Shown here: piece after piece, positions 1 to 11,591 of the stretch
How the letters are laid out: every line of letters begins with the position of its first letter
Position numbering within the stretch: the first letter of the stretch is position 1
NCBI RefSeq assembly: GCF_022682495.2
Contig: NC_071398.1
Location: 8,562,934 to 8,626,933 of the forward strand
Reading direction: 5' to 3'
DNA from: Desmodus rotundus
Taxonomy: Eukaryota; Chordata; Mammalia; Chiroptera; Phyllostomidae
Length of the DNA stretch: 64,000 bases
Position numbers and translations under genes: made by a program
Notes under the pieces: model-generated
The model's database searches: none
The model's input: only the letters and a program-made list of their open reading frames with translations
What the model was told of the DNA's origin: nothing

Positions 1-3000
1 CCACTTCTCTTGTGAGTCTGCTCTGCTGTCTAATCCAGAAGTGGCTGCTTACATTTGCCTGGATCACGCCTGTCCCTCCTCTGTAAGCTGGAGAGCAGAA
101 TAGCACCCACCTTTCCCTGCCTCCCTCCTGGGAAGGTGAGGTGGGGCCAAGGTCAGCAGGAGGTCAAGGCCAGCAAGGACAAAACAGAACCCTCTGGCTC
201 CCCACTCTACTTTCTGCTCCCCACAGCTCTAGCCTCGATCCTTCTCGTCTTCCCTTTCTTCCTCTCCCCCACCCTGTCCCTCACTGTGCTCTTTCTCCTT
301 GGCGTTCCCCGGCTCTTCCTCTGATTCTGTTCTTTCTTGTTCCCTCTCATCGTCCCTCCCTCTGTCTCAGCTCCTCTCCTTGGTGGAGCTCTCTCTCATT
401 CCCCTTGGCTTTCTCCACCACAAAGCCCCCCTTCTCCCTCCTTTTCTCTCTCTAGCACTCCCCTGCCACCTGTTCAGCTGTCCTGTGGGCATGTCCCCAA
501 GTTGTCCCACCTGCTCCTCAGCCTGCCCTCACCCCACCCCAGCGTTCCCAGCCCCATGGGTGGCACCCCCAGCTTCCTGCTGCCCAGGCCAGAGCCCAGG
601 GCACCATCCAGAGCTAGTCCCACTTACTCAACCCTTGGGCCTTGTCAGTGGCCAGGCCACTGCCTCCTCATGGCCCCAGATGCCCCCTGGCCCTGCCCTT
701 GTCTCTGCTCCTCCTTGGCCCACCCCCTGGCTTCTGTCTTCCTCTACAGTCCCCTCCTTCTGCGGGCACACATCAGATCCCTGGAGAGGGCCCCTGCCTT
801 CCCAGTGAGGTCCCTTGTCTGGTGCAGGACCCACCGCACCTCCCCAAGCACCTTCACCCACACCGGCCACATCTCCACTGCAGGTTCCCTCCCCTGGGCC
901 TTTTGTAGCAGAGCTGGGGAGAGGTAGTGGGGTGGTGGGGTGTCTATGAAATTACCCACCCAAACCCTTCACTTCACAGGTGAGTCAGGCTCCCACTGTG
1001 GGATCCTAGACAGGCACCCTCAGGCCCAACAGGGCAGGGCTCTTTGCTCGGGGCCCCCCCGCACCTCTGAGGTGCTCCTGGTTGCTCAGTGTCACCCCGG
1101 CAGGCAGCCTGGTGGCCTGTAAATCACCACCATTGTCTGGCTAGGGCCCAGTCTCGCCCATACTTTCAAAGGAAGGACAAGAATCTCCTTGCACCCAGCC
1201 CCTCCGCCCGCCAGCCAGGAGGGCTGGCACAGCGAAACAGAAAGGGGGTCTTTATGCCCACGGGCAGGAGGGCACCATATCCCCTCCCAGTCCCCTTACA
1301 ATGCCCTCTGGTGAAAGGGGCCTTTGTGGTGCTCCCAGACTGGCCAGAGCAGACACAGAGGCCTCTCCAAGCCGGAGGCGGTGGCAGAAGGCTCTGTGGG
1401 GCAGGGTTGGGGGGTCATGAGCCACAGTGGGGGAGGCCTCTGGGCCGGAGGACCTGAGGAAGAGGCTATACGAGGGCAGGAAGGGAGAAGGGACACGCTC
1501 GGACCACAGCACAAGGAAGTGGAGTTCGAGTTGCTGCGTCCTGTGTCCACACAGGCCCTGCCCTCCCACAGCTGCTGAGGGGTGACTTCCTGTGGACGGG
1601 GCCACAGGAGGGGCAGTCCCCACACTGGATGACCGCACTCTCACCTGCTCCCCTGGCCCATCTGCTTCCACTGCTTCTCGACTCCCGTGGCCGGCCCGGC
1701 CCGGGGCTCTGCAGTGCTGATCCTGCCCCCAGAACGCTCTTCCCGAAGAGCCTGCACGCTCACCACCTTCTCAAAGGGCCCCTCTGACCGCTTGCCGGCC
1801 TCCGCAGCTGCAGTGAGTTCGATGAGTAACTTACACCCGTTTCTTTCATTGAACTCATGTCCCAGGGCTCGATGAATGTATCTTTGAACAAACGAAAAGA
1901 TCATTTCATGTCGCTTCCCGTTTCTCCCACCCCGAGAGGGAGGCACAGCGGCTCCCCATCTGGGCACAGAGGGCTCTGTCTCAAGCTGGGCGGTGAGAAA
2001 GAGGTCGAACTTGGTTTCGGATTCAAGGCTGCCTGGCCCCCCAAAAGCCATGCCTTTAACCCATGCGCTCCCCACGCCCCTGTGACGGCCACCCACGCAC
2101 CAGGCCTGCTGCCCAGCACGACCCCCAGGAGAGAAGGGCTCGGCCCTCACACTCCCAAGGCCTTTGAAGGCAGTTTGATGCCTCTCTTGCAGGTTGGCCA
2201 GGGGCCCAGTGCTGGGACCTCAGGCAGAACCTCCTCCCTGTGAGAGCGAGGAGCTGCTCCGCCGCTCCTCCACCCCTCACCCCTGTGAGTCTGACCAACC
2301 TCCAGCCTTAGTTCCCCCCATCCCTGCCCCTTAACATGGGACAGTAACTCCTGCCCAGCAGGTGCATCTGTAAGGAGCGCTGATGAGAAAGAGCTCCAGG
2401 ACATAAAGGAGACCCCACCTCTCTGCAAAGGCCTGAAGCTGGCAGGAAGCTGGGGTGGGAAGGGCACCAGGGAAGGGCTCAGTCCCCCTGCGCCCACAGC
2501 TGGAGGAAGAGGCTGAGCTATGGGCTGCCAAGGGTGTGAGTCAGCTGTCCCTGAAAAGCCAGGCAGCCATGGCCTGGCAGGGGGCAGAGGGCTGGGCTGG
2601 GTCCCCTCTGTGGGTGGGTGGGGAGGGTGGAGAGGGCCTCCCCAGGGAAGAGCAAAGCCACCCAGTCTCTCCCCAGCCTGATCCAAGGACCTTGCGGGAC
2701 GCTGGCCGCCGCTGCTGGACTGTGCTGGTCCCTGGAAAAGGGGTTTCCTTTCAGAAAGCGACCTTGGGGCTGCCTGCCCCCTTCCCTCAGCTGCCCCATC
2801 CCCCACCAGCCCTCAGTGCCCCCTGAGCCATGGACAGGGCCTTAGGGAGTAGCAAGCTGTCCGTTCACTGTGCAGATGGGCACATCGTCCCAGGGAGGAG
2901 CAGTGAATCCTGGGGTCATGGAGCCAGCCAGCAAGGATGTACCCCGCTTCACCTGGCCTCGAGTCTTGGCACTGGCTCTGCCCCAAGGACAAGTTGCTCA

Positions 3001-3069
3001 AGTGCAGCTATCCCTTGTAGTGCTGGGTTGGACCCCCCAGCACAGGCAGTTTCTGACCCCGGAGTGAAG
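1..3069. other. GC-rich sequence without a supported gene
   Basis: C/T- and G-rich unique sequence. Several open frames overlap in both strands, as expected from high GC with few stops, but none shows a known domain or consistent splice sites. Around 1840-1900 a stretch resembles a degraded L2 tail (GGCTCGATGAATGTATC against GCTCAATAAATGTTTG). By synteny this side should lead towards MMP15, but I recognise none of its exons. Confidence 0.5.
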
Positions 3070-3350
3070 ACCCCATCCCAAGCCCCTTCTTGGCCCGTCT
3101 CCCTTCCACCACACTGCGCCCCACCCCATGCTCCAACTGCAAGGAACTTCTTGCAGTTTCCCCAGCTGGCCAGGCTCTCTCCAGCCTCTAGGCCTTTGCC
3201 TATGCTGTTCCTTCCACCTGGAAAGTCATTTTTCCTTCGTTCCCTGACCAACTGGGAACTCCTACCCACCACGGAAGCCCCTTGGGTGGGGCCATGGCTC
3301 AGCCCTGGGTCCCATAACCATGACCGGTACACAGCAGGGGCTCAATGTTT
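3070..3350 (+). repeat. L2 LINE 3' fragment
   Basis: It contains the L2 3'-end hallmark GGCCTTTGCCTATGCTGTTC followed by CCACCTGGAAAG, and ends in CAGCAGGGGCTCAATGTTTG, the usual L2 tail. It is old and diverged. Confidence 0.75.
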
Positions 3351-3689
3351 GCTCAGGGTGGGGGTGTGGGAAGGAAGGGGAACAAGCCCCTCATGGTGGA
3401 GGGTCTCCAGGATGGGGGCACTCCGCTCCTCCCTCTCTCTTGTCCCTCCTCTGGCCACCGAGGTGGCTGGGGAGTTAGAGGGAGCTTGGGAGGGGGGAGG
3501 AGGTGCTACTCTCTCCCCCACAGCGGCCTCCCTGTCAGGGGGGCTGGCTCCACCCCTGCTCTGTGGGGCCCATTTCTCACTCCTGCTGACTCTTCTCTCT
3601 GTGTGTCCCTGTTCAGATTTCAACCCAAGAATTCATTATTCAATCATCTTCCACCAGGGGCCCAGGGCAGGTGCACATGCCAAGCAGCT

Positions 3690-3875
3690 AGTGATTCACT
3701 CAGAACTTCATTCATTCATTTGCTTATTCATTTGTTTATTCAAAACAGCTGCATTGAGCACCAGACCTGTGCCGGGCAGTATCATGGATGCTGGGGACAC
3801 AGCAGGGAAGAACACGTGTGGGCCGTGCCCTCTCAGGGTATACAGTTTAGTGGGGTTACCTCTCTTCAAGATTCT
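3690..3875 (+). repeat. Ancient interspersed repeat fragment
   Basis: It has the ATTCATTCATTTGCTTATTC start, then TTGAGCACCAGACCTGTGCC and GATGCTGGGGACACAGCAGG, a common old mammalian repeat signature. I cannot assign the family with confidence. A MIR-like fragment follows at about 4060-4160. Confidence 0.55.
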
Positions 3876-5050
3876 GGGAACCTCCAGCTTCTTCCCTGGT
3901 GAAGCTGCCTGTTTCTCCTGCCCTCCTCACCACACCCCCCTGCGCAGGCCCGAGGGAGACCAACCATCATGGTGCCTGTGAGGATGATGGACTGCAGACA
4001 ACCACGGTCACCATGACGACGCTCACCAGGGCTGAGCCCTGCCCTGGGCGTTCATTCATTCACTCAGTGCATCCCCACCACAGCCCTACCAGGTGCACGG
4101 CACCATCGCAATCCCTGTTTCTGCAAACGGGGAAGATCAGCGAGGTTATCTCTGCGTCCTGAGGTCCCGGGATGGATGGCTGCAGGGCCAGGATTGGAGC
4201 CATGCTGGTAGCCCTACAAGGAAGGGCTACAGCTCCTGGCCAGTGGCTTTTCCAGGCCCGCGGTGGTCACATCCATTCATCTCATTGCCCTACAGTGACC
4301 CCACTGGCTGGAAGGGGGAGGGCACTGGAGAGCACAGTCTCCACCAAACTTGCTTTCTGCTGGGAGGGAGGCCCTGAGGGAGGCCTGCCTGGAAGAGGGG
4401 GAGACTGTGCCCAAAGGCTGCCTGGCCAGCTATGGCCCTTATAGGCAGCTCATTCAATAAGGGACACCCCACTCCCTTCCAAAGCTCCAGCCATGACCGC
4501 AAGGACCCCCTTTCCTCCCCACTGCTGCCAGGGGCCAACATGGGGAGGCTGTGTCCACCTTCCCCAGCCCTCCAGTCAATCCAGACTCTGCTGGGGACAC
4601 CGGCTCCATTCTCCACATCGCCGCTCTCAAGCCTGTGTCCTCCCCGGCCCATGTGTCCCTTCTACATCCTCCATCTTGGTGAGGACCACATCCCTGGCCC
4701 CCTGTGCCCCCTGTAATCCCCACATTAATCATGTGGGCTGCACCCCCCCAGTCAGGCCCACCCCACCACCAGGCCCCCACACGGCCATCCACGTCTCCTG
4801 GTCAGAAGCCAGTGGCCAACTCAAAATAACTCTTTCCCTTCCCTCCAACACAACTGTCTGTCCTGGGGAGGGAACAACAGCTGCAAGGGATTAAGGGGGG
4901 GAACAGAACCAGAGAACCCCCCACCCACAGCCCACACCCAGGCCCAAACCCACAGAACTGGCGGCCAGGGCAGCAGACGTAGGGGTGAGGAACCTGCCCC
5001 TCCCAGAGTCCTCTCCCCAGGAACAGGAGGGGGAGGAGGGGACCTCCCCA
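3876..5050. other. Gene-free sequence
   Basis: C-rich unique sequence with no coding exon that I recognise. The only structure seen is the MIR-like stretch at about 4060-4160. Confidence 0.5.
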
Positions 5051-5099
5051 GGACAGACAGTGTGATATTGTGATTTAAGAAGAAATATGTATCCTGGAC

Positions 5100-5930
5100 G
5101 TCAGCCCCAGCTCCTGACCAGAACTCTTGAAAGCTTTGTAATTTTCTAAGGAATAAAAGGGGCCAGAAGCACCTTTTGCCCTCAGTGTTGGACACAGAGC
5201 TCCTAAACCCTCTGGAATTCTCTGGGTGATAGGAGTGTCTTTGATTCTAATGCAGTGCCTCTCAGTGGTCTCCCGATGGCTCCTGCATGGTGGCTGCTCA
5301 CCAGAGGGACCAAGCTGTGATAAGCTTGGAATTTTCAGCCACACTCCCCGTCCTCTGCAGAGGGAGAGGGGCTGGAGGTTGAGGGGACCGTTGATCACCC
5401 CTGTGTGATGAAGCCGCCGTAGAAATCCCTCAAGGCTGGGAGAGCTTCCAGGCCGACAAACACATTCATGTGCCTGAACGGCGAGGGCCCCCCAAACGGT
5501 ACAGGGACAGAAGCTCCTGCCCTGGGGACCCTTCTGGGCCAAACCCGACTTATCTCTTCATCTGGCTGTCCCTCTGTGGCCTTTATCCTCTCTGCTGTCT
5601 GGAATAAACTGGTAACCGTGTTCCCCTGAGTTCTGTGAGCCAAGACAGCGAGTCACCGAACCTAAGGAGGGAGTCTGGAAACCCCCAATTTGTAACCAAC
5701 GCCGACAGAAGTGTGGGCATTCTGGGGACCACTGCTTGCCACTGGTGTCTGAGGGGCATTGGCAGTCGGGTGGGATCTGATGCTAACTCCAGGTCGTTAG
5801 TGCAGAATGGAGTTGATTGGTAGGACAGCCAGCTGGTGTTAGAGATTTGGTTGCTGTGGGGAAAAAAACCCCACACCTCTGGTGTCAGAGTATTGTGAGT
5901 GGGAGTGGGAGAAGAGATAGAAGTGTCTCT
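5100..5930 (+). repeat. Possible LTR-type retroelement fragment (family not assigned)
   Basis: The stretch has a polyadenylation signal in GTCTGGAATAAACTGG near 5600, then CCCTGAGTTCTGTGAGCC, CCTAAGGAGGGAGTCTGG, TCTGATGCTAACTCCAGG and GGACAGCCAGCTGGTGTTAG. I recall this word order from old mammalian LTR-like repeats. There is no coding region for viral proteins. Boundaries and family are uncertain. Confidence 0.4.
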
Positions 5931-7112
5931 TTTATATGGTTTCACAGAGGAGGCAAGAAAGCAAGTGCCTCTGAGGACCTCGATCCCCCACTGGGAGGGG
6001 AGAGTGGCAGCCACTGTGAGTCCCTCACACAGGGCGAGCTCAGCCTCCCGGGGGAATGGGTGGTGCCCTGGAGCACCCACCAGACCTGGAAGGCCTCCCC
6101 TGGCCAGTGGGTGAAGTAGGCATCTAGTGTCCCAGTCCCATTGAGCCTCTGTGGCTGGCTCAGCTGCCCAGGCAAGCTCCAGCTCCTTCACTTCCCTAAG
6201 TTGATGTTGCTGTGATTTTCTGGGGGCAGGGGCCGGAGAGAAACTTTGGATGTAGTACAGCAATATCAGAAATACCTTTTCACTGGCAAAATGTCAAGTG
6301 CAAAATATGTGACTGGCCAGAAGCATTAAATCAGTACCTCAGTCCCCATGAACACGGGGCATAAGAATTTGGCAAGCCCAGCCATCTGAGACCTTCAGAA
6401 CATGTTTAGTCTGGAACTCCTATAAGACCTGCAGCTCCCCGCTGCACCTCCCCACCCCCCAACACACAGTCTCTTAGCAGGGAAGCCCCACCGGCCCCAT
6501 CCCTCTCTGCTGTCCGCACACCCTCGCATTCCCCACGGAGAGCAGACAGACGCTCAGCTGAGCTTCAGGAACAGGCAGCAGGAATCTGTTTTGCGGGCTC
6601 GCTCGTCCGTTTTGCACTGGTTGCTGAGATCTGCGGTCATAGCCCACCACCAGGCAGCCAGCTGGCCGGGGGAGACAGCGACAGCTTTCCCCAACTCTCC
6701 CTGATGCTTGGAGGCGCCTGACAGTCATCAGGAATCTGACATGTTGGCTTAGGTCGGTTTCTGAGGCCAAGAAAAGAGGTCCCAGGCTTGGAAGGAGGCT
6801 TTAGGGTTCAAGGGAACAGGAGGGCAGTCTCGGCGAGGGGAGGCGACTTTGGAGGGTGACTTGGAGCCCCAAGGCTAGAATGTGTGGGTCACTCTACAGT
6901 ATTTCCCGATTTGACTGTGTCCCCTCCGCAAACACCAGGATTCACAACGTAAGACTTAATGGAAGAAAGAGCTGGGAGAAATTCAAGCGATGACAGAGAC
7001 CCTGATATTTACAACCCTCGTGCAAGTAACCGGCAGACGCTCTCGATGACGTTTTCCACCCTTTCATAAGGGGTTCTCTTCAGCGCGTTTCCATATCCCA
7101 CCCTTGCACGGA
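5931..7112. other. Gene-free sequence
   Basis: I see no exon, RNA gene or clear repeat in this stretch. Confidence 0.45.
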
Positions 7113-7137
7113 TTTTTTTTTTTTTTTTTTTTTTTTT
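7113..7137 (-). repeat. 25-bp homopolymer T run (poly(A) on the minus strand)
   Basis: An unbroken T run. Read on the minus strand it could be the poly(A) tail of a retrocopy lying at about 7138-7270, but I cannot identify a source RNA or matching target duplications. Confidence 0.6.
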
Positions 7138-7231
7138 GCTTTGCTTCAGACACCATGGATACCAAGAGGCACAATTTTTCCAAGGCTCATGCTCCATCCA
7201 GATGTTCGAAGCCTCGTGGATTTACGATTTG

Positions 7232-7261
7232 GAGTGCCTCTCTCGCAGCCCAGAGGCACTC
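7232..7261. other. Perfect 10-bp hairpin
   Basis: GAGTGCCTCT and AGAGGCACTC are exact reverse complements separated by a 10-nt loop. It lies about 95 bp from the T run above. No known RNA is recognised. Confidence 0.6.
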
Positions 7262-7489
7262 GTGGTTTGCATCCCAGGCTCCCTGTGTTCAGGTTATGGA
7301 AAATGTATAGAGGTGTAATTTACCAAACTAGAATGTTGTTTAAAGGGAACTTCAGGTGTTTGGGGTGGGGAACGGGAGAGGCTGCTTTCTGCAGATGTGC
7401 CCGGGGCGGGTGTGCTTCATGCTTTCTTCCCTCCCGCATCTGGGCTTTTCTACGCTCAAAGCTATCATAGTAATTCCTGCTTCCTCCAA

Positions 7490-7660
7490 TTTGGAGCAGC
7501 TTCTCAAGTGATGGAAACATCAAAAATCACCAGGGGGAGAAGCTGTTAAACATGCAGATTTCTGGGCCAGATTTAGATCTCCTGAAAGAGAATCTGCATT
7601 TTAATGAACCGGGCCTGAAGAGCATGCATTTTAACAGGCCAGGGCTGAGTAATCTAAATT
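7490..7660 (+). repeat. MER5-type hAT-Charlie DNA transposon relic
   Basis: The stretch carries AAAATCACCAGGGGGAGAAG, ATGCAGATTTCTGGGCC and AGAATCTGCATTTTAA, the order seen in MER5A/B elements. Confidence 0.65.
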
Positions 7661-7961
7661 CAAATTTTTTTTTAATTGAGAAATATAATCAGAAGAATAG
7701 CTCTCTGTATGTAATTGAAATAGTAATGAAGCAAACACCCGTGTGTGAACACAACCCAGGTTAGGAAAGAAAGCATCGGCGGTCCCTGGAAGCCCCCTGA
7801 AGGGCCTGCCTGGTCACGGTTTCCCCCTCTCCCTGAGTCCGGGTAAGGCACCTCCTGAGCTTTGAGATAGTCAGTCCCCTGCCTGTCACTATGGATGGTG
7901 GTTTATAAATGCATCCTAGAACAATATATTCTTTTGCCTATTTAAAAATTATATAAAATGA

Positions 7962-8170
7962 GGTCTGGCTGGTGCAGCTCAGTGGATTGAGCACCAGGCT
8001 ACAAACCAAAGGATCGCCAGTTCGATTCCCAGTCAGGGCACGTACCTGGGTTGTGGGTCAGGTCCCCGGTGGGGGGCACTCAAGAGGCAACCACACGTTG
8101 ATTGATGTTTCTCTCCCTCTCTTTCTCCATCCCTTCCCCTCTCTATAAATAAATAAAATCTTTTAAAAAT
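7962..8170 (+). mobile_element. Ves-type bat SINE
   Basis: A tRNA-like head (CTGGCTGGTGCAGCTCAGTG, B-box GTTCGATTCCC), a CAGGTCCCCGGTGGGGGGCA middle, a TTTCTCTCCCTCTC tract and an AAATAAATAAAATC tail mark a complete copy. Confidence 0.9.
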
Positions 8171-10497
8171 GTATAAAATGAAATCATCGTGTTACCTACA
8201 TGTAAAACAAATACCTGTAAAGAAGTTAGAACTTTGCCTGACCCATTCAAATATAATACTATCAGTTCAGGAATGGGAGCCGGGACTTGCACCTTTCTTC
8301 TTGTTCTTGGTATAATCTGAATTTCCCGGGAGCATATGTTACTTTTATGGCCCATTAGTGAAACACAAACGGTGGCCCCCCAGCTTTTACCCTCAGCTCA
8401 GGCCCTGGCCTTCAGCGAATGGGCAGCTGAGAAGCAACAAACCAGGCAATCCCTCACTGCAGGGGCAGCGCTGAGTCTAGACCTTGACCCCTACTGAGCA
8501 GCCAAGTCTGGCCTGGCCCAGCCACCCAGGGGGACATTATCTGACAGGTCAATGTCCTCTATAAAAAGGGCACTGCCAGCCACATAGGAGGCAGGGGGAC
8601 CCAAACAGAAGGGAGGACAGGGTTGGCATATGACCCTCATTGTGTGATCGGGTCCTCATTGTGCCCCTGCCATTCCTAGGGTGGGCAAAAGGGGACTCAG
8701 ACTCAAGCTCCAAGACATTTTTCAGTGAATCCTCTGAGCCTCTGGCACTTGAGGCTCTTGGCTGAAGCTGCTGAGGGGCTAAGGAGTCAGCTTGGGGACT
8801 GTTTCCTGATGCACCAGCCTTCCCGAGAGATGCCCCAGGAAGGGGCAGGGCTGACAGACATTTATGGGTCTGGCTGTGGGGAAACAGCCAATGGGCCAAC
8901 AGCAAATGAGGGCCAAGTGGGTCTGCTCTCCCCCAAGACAAGCCCTGTTGGGAGTCGTTGTACACCTGCCCCCTCAAGTTCATGCCAATTAACTAGCTCT
9001 CATTGGGAAGGGAGTTCCTTCTAAAACACACAGCATCCGAGCTGCTGGCTAACACGACTGCCTGCTCCAGTTTCCAGGAGCTGAGGTCCCTGGGGCCCGA
9101 GCTCCGCGACAAAGGCCTCTAGCCCCCACAACTGCCCTTTGCTCCCCCTTTCCTGGCCTCCCTGGCCGTTGTCATCTCCCTGGTGGACTGGAAAGCGAGG
9201 GCAAGGGGCCGAGCAGTCACTGGTGCCACAATTCAAGCTGGCCCGGGGCCAGCTTAGATAATCCCTCGCATCACCCTCGACGCCCCCTCACTTCCTCTCG
9301 GATGGCTATGAGAAGCATCTGGAAAGTCGACAGCTGCTGCCTTCCAGCCCGGAGAGGGCGGTGAGGTAATGGCCATACATAGTCTGACGAGCGCGGGGTG
9401 AAGGGGGCTCTGTGTGGAGCAGAGTGCGTTACTGTCTTTCCCCAGGCCTTCGGGAGCACTGCGCTGGTGTCCCGGCACCATGGGAGATGAAGTTAACCGG
9501 GTGTTCCTGCCTCCACAAAAGCATCTTTCATCCCACAACAGAGCCCAGATTGGAGGGAAGATTTCAATTCACTCCACACTGGCCTGAGACAAGCAGCTCT
9601 GTTGAAGTCCCCGACCACCCCGCCCCCCACTCATTTCTGAGGACTGCTCCTGTAGCCCAGAAAGTGAGGGAGGCGGGCACGTGGAGTCCAACGACAGGAA
9701 GACTGATACGGAAGGATAAGAAGCGCTCAAATGAGGCTGGGGCTGGCCCTGGAAGAGCGGCTGTCACCTGGGCTGATGGGGGTCCTGGGACACTGGATGA
9801 CTGTTCAGAGGTGACCGTCAGAGAAGGGCAGCCCCCGTGGGAAAGGAGGCTCCAGCCTGGGTGTCAGCAGGAGACAAAGGCTTGGGTGAGCTCACCTAAG
9901 TGCCAGACACCTGACGGCTGTGAGAAATGCAAACCGAGCCACACCAGGTAGCAGAGGGGCACCTTCCTGTCCACCCCTCCGCCTCCTGCAGCCCTGCCCT
10001 CCTCGGAGATTCGGCCGTGCTGGCCCAGGGCAGACTCTGGAAGATAAGGACCTGGGAGAAAGGAGCTTCTGGCTACGTGACTTTTCCGAAGGCAGCAATG
10101 GCAATAACAAGTTTAGCACTCTGTGTTTTCACCTCTAATCAAAGTCAAAGTGGCTCCGCCCACAATCCAGCCTCCTCCCGTGGAAGGGCCCCGGAATCCA
10201 GACAGAGCGGATAGCTGGGGACAGCACTGTGTCTAGGATGGCCCTTTGTGCCTTTTGACTGACATTTTTATTGCATAAGTATTACCTTCCCCTAAACAGT
10301 ATTTTTAGTGTACAAAAGGTATGTTACGCTAACCATCCTCCCAGATGCGGTCGCTGTACGAGTCTTGTGTAGCCCTCTGGGCCGTCTAGAAACATCTGCA
10401 CATGCTCTTCTCTGCCCCAAACTGCTTCCCCCCCCACCCTGGCCACGTTCCATATGGTAGAGTCGTAGCATACATAAGTGCTTAACTTGCATACATG
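8171..10497. other. Gene-free sequence left of CFAP20
   Basis: Unique-looking sequence with no exon that I recognise and no clear repeat. Confidence 0.45.
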
Positions 10498-10687
10498 TTT
10501 ATTTTTTTAATTTTACCTGTTAATTTGAGAGAGGAGAGAATGGAGAAAGGAGAGAGATTTGTTGTTCCACCTATTTATGCATTCACTGGTTGCTTCTCGT
10601 ATGTGCCCTGACTGGAGATCGAACCTGTAACCTTGGCGCAGCATGGGGACGATGCTCTAACCAACTGAGCTACCGAGCCAGAGCAAC
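10498..10687 (-). mobile_element. tRNA-derived SINE, minus strand
   Basis: Minus-strand head GCTCTGGCTCGGTAGCTCAG, B-box GGTTCGATCTCC and a GAGAGAG-rich body. It is a second subfamily, shared with the copy at 20256-20414. Confidence 0.85.
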
Positions 10688-11189
10688 TTTTGTAAATTTA
10701 ACTCTTTGTCTAAGTGAGTACACGCCCCAGAGTTAGTGTGAGGAGGGCACGCAATGCAAGGTTTCAGTTCTCTCACATGAGTCTAGTTTAAAGGAACAGT
10801 TTTCCCAGAAGTTCCCAAATTCAGGGCAGGGACCTCATCTGGGGCTCATATAGGGAGGTTGTGACCTGTCCCAATGCTGAGGGGCCCTGCGAGCTGACCG
10901 GGACAGAGGGCAGTTGGGACTAGGTGCCATTTTGTCTTCAGCTCAACACAGGACCCCACCCCTAGCGAGAGCCTCCATTCGTCATGCTCTATTCCTGTGC
11001 TTTTCCGTTCAGTTTATCTTGGAAGTCGTTCCAAAGCAGTATCTATAGATCCGTCTTGTTCTTTAAGTGCTCACTGCCAGCTATTCCACAGCTCGAATGT
11101 ATGGGACGCTCTTCGGAAAGAGTTCTATTTTCACACCACAAAGGAAAGAGAAATGTCACCATTAAAAAAGACACAAACTAAGAACAAAT

Positions 11190-11591
11190 GTACAAACCAA
11201 GAATACATTTTATTCATTTCCAGATTTTGAGTATTACACAGCATATACATATATTTGAATAACATATAAAACAAAGAACAAACTGTAGGAAGACATGTTG
11301 GTCTGAAATTGACACTTTAATTCTCTAAGCTCGTGGTAACGTACCTCCCCACACGCTGGGGCGGGCGGCAGGACAGACTCCGGCAGTCGGGTACCCCCTG
11401 TACTTACGATGCAATTACGGACGGCATGGTCACTGGTGTCCGCGACAAGGGACACCGAGTAGTAGACAAAAGAACCACAGCACAGTGAACTAATATAAAT
11501 ATTTTTTTTCTGCATGGTCCTCCAAATAGTTTCCTTTTTAAAACAAGATTCAGGCCCAGGGTCCATCCTTTTAATTGCATTCCAGTTATTG
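11190..11591 (-). other. CFAP20: CFAP20 exon 6: last codon, stop and 3'UTR
   Basis: The acceptor TTTTTTCTCCAG is followed at once by CAA TAA, so this exon supplies only Gln193 and the stop (11586-11588) and then about 390 nt of 3'UTR. The last junction lies 3 nt before the stop. The left end is placed about 15-20 nt past the AATAAA and is approximate. Confidence 0.9.
11209..11214 (-). terminator. CFAP20: CFAP20 polyadenylation signal AATAAA
   Basis: A canonical AATAAA (TTTATT on the plus strand) is followed on the minus strand by U/GU-rich sequence (TTGGTTTGTACATTTG and onward), the expected downstream element. Cleavage is expected near 11190-11197. Confidence 0.85.

Noticed and set aside
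1641..2150. A 169-codon minus-strand frame with an exon-like core (FSFVQRYIHRALGHEFNERNG) and a GTGAGA after it
   Set aside because: I recognise no family, there is no good acceptor, and the core overlaps sequence resembling an antisense L2 tail. Conservation or RNA evidence would be needed to revive it.
2830..3981. A 383-codon open frame on the plus strand
   Set aside because: It runs through an L2 fragment and another old repeat in GC-rich DNA and has low-complexity Pro/Ser/Leu composition, with no domain or splice support. It is a chance open frame.
5583..6263. A 226-codon minus-strand open frame
   Set aside because: It lies across the probable LTR-like repeat and matches no retroviral or cellular protein I know.
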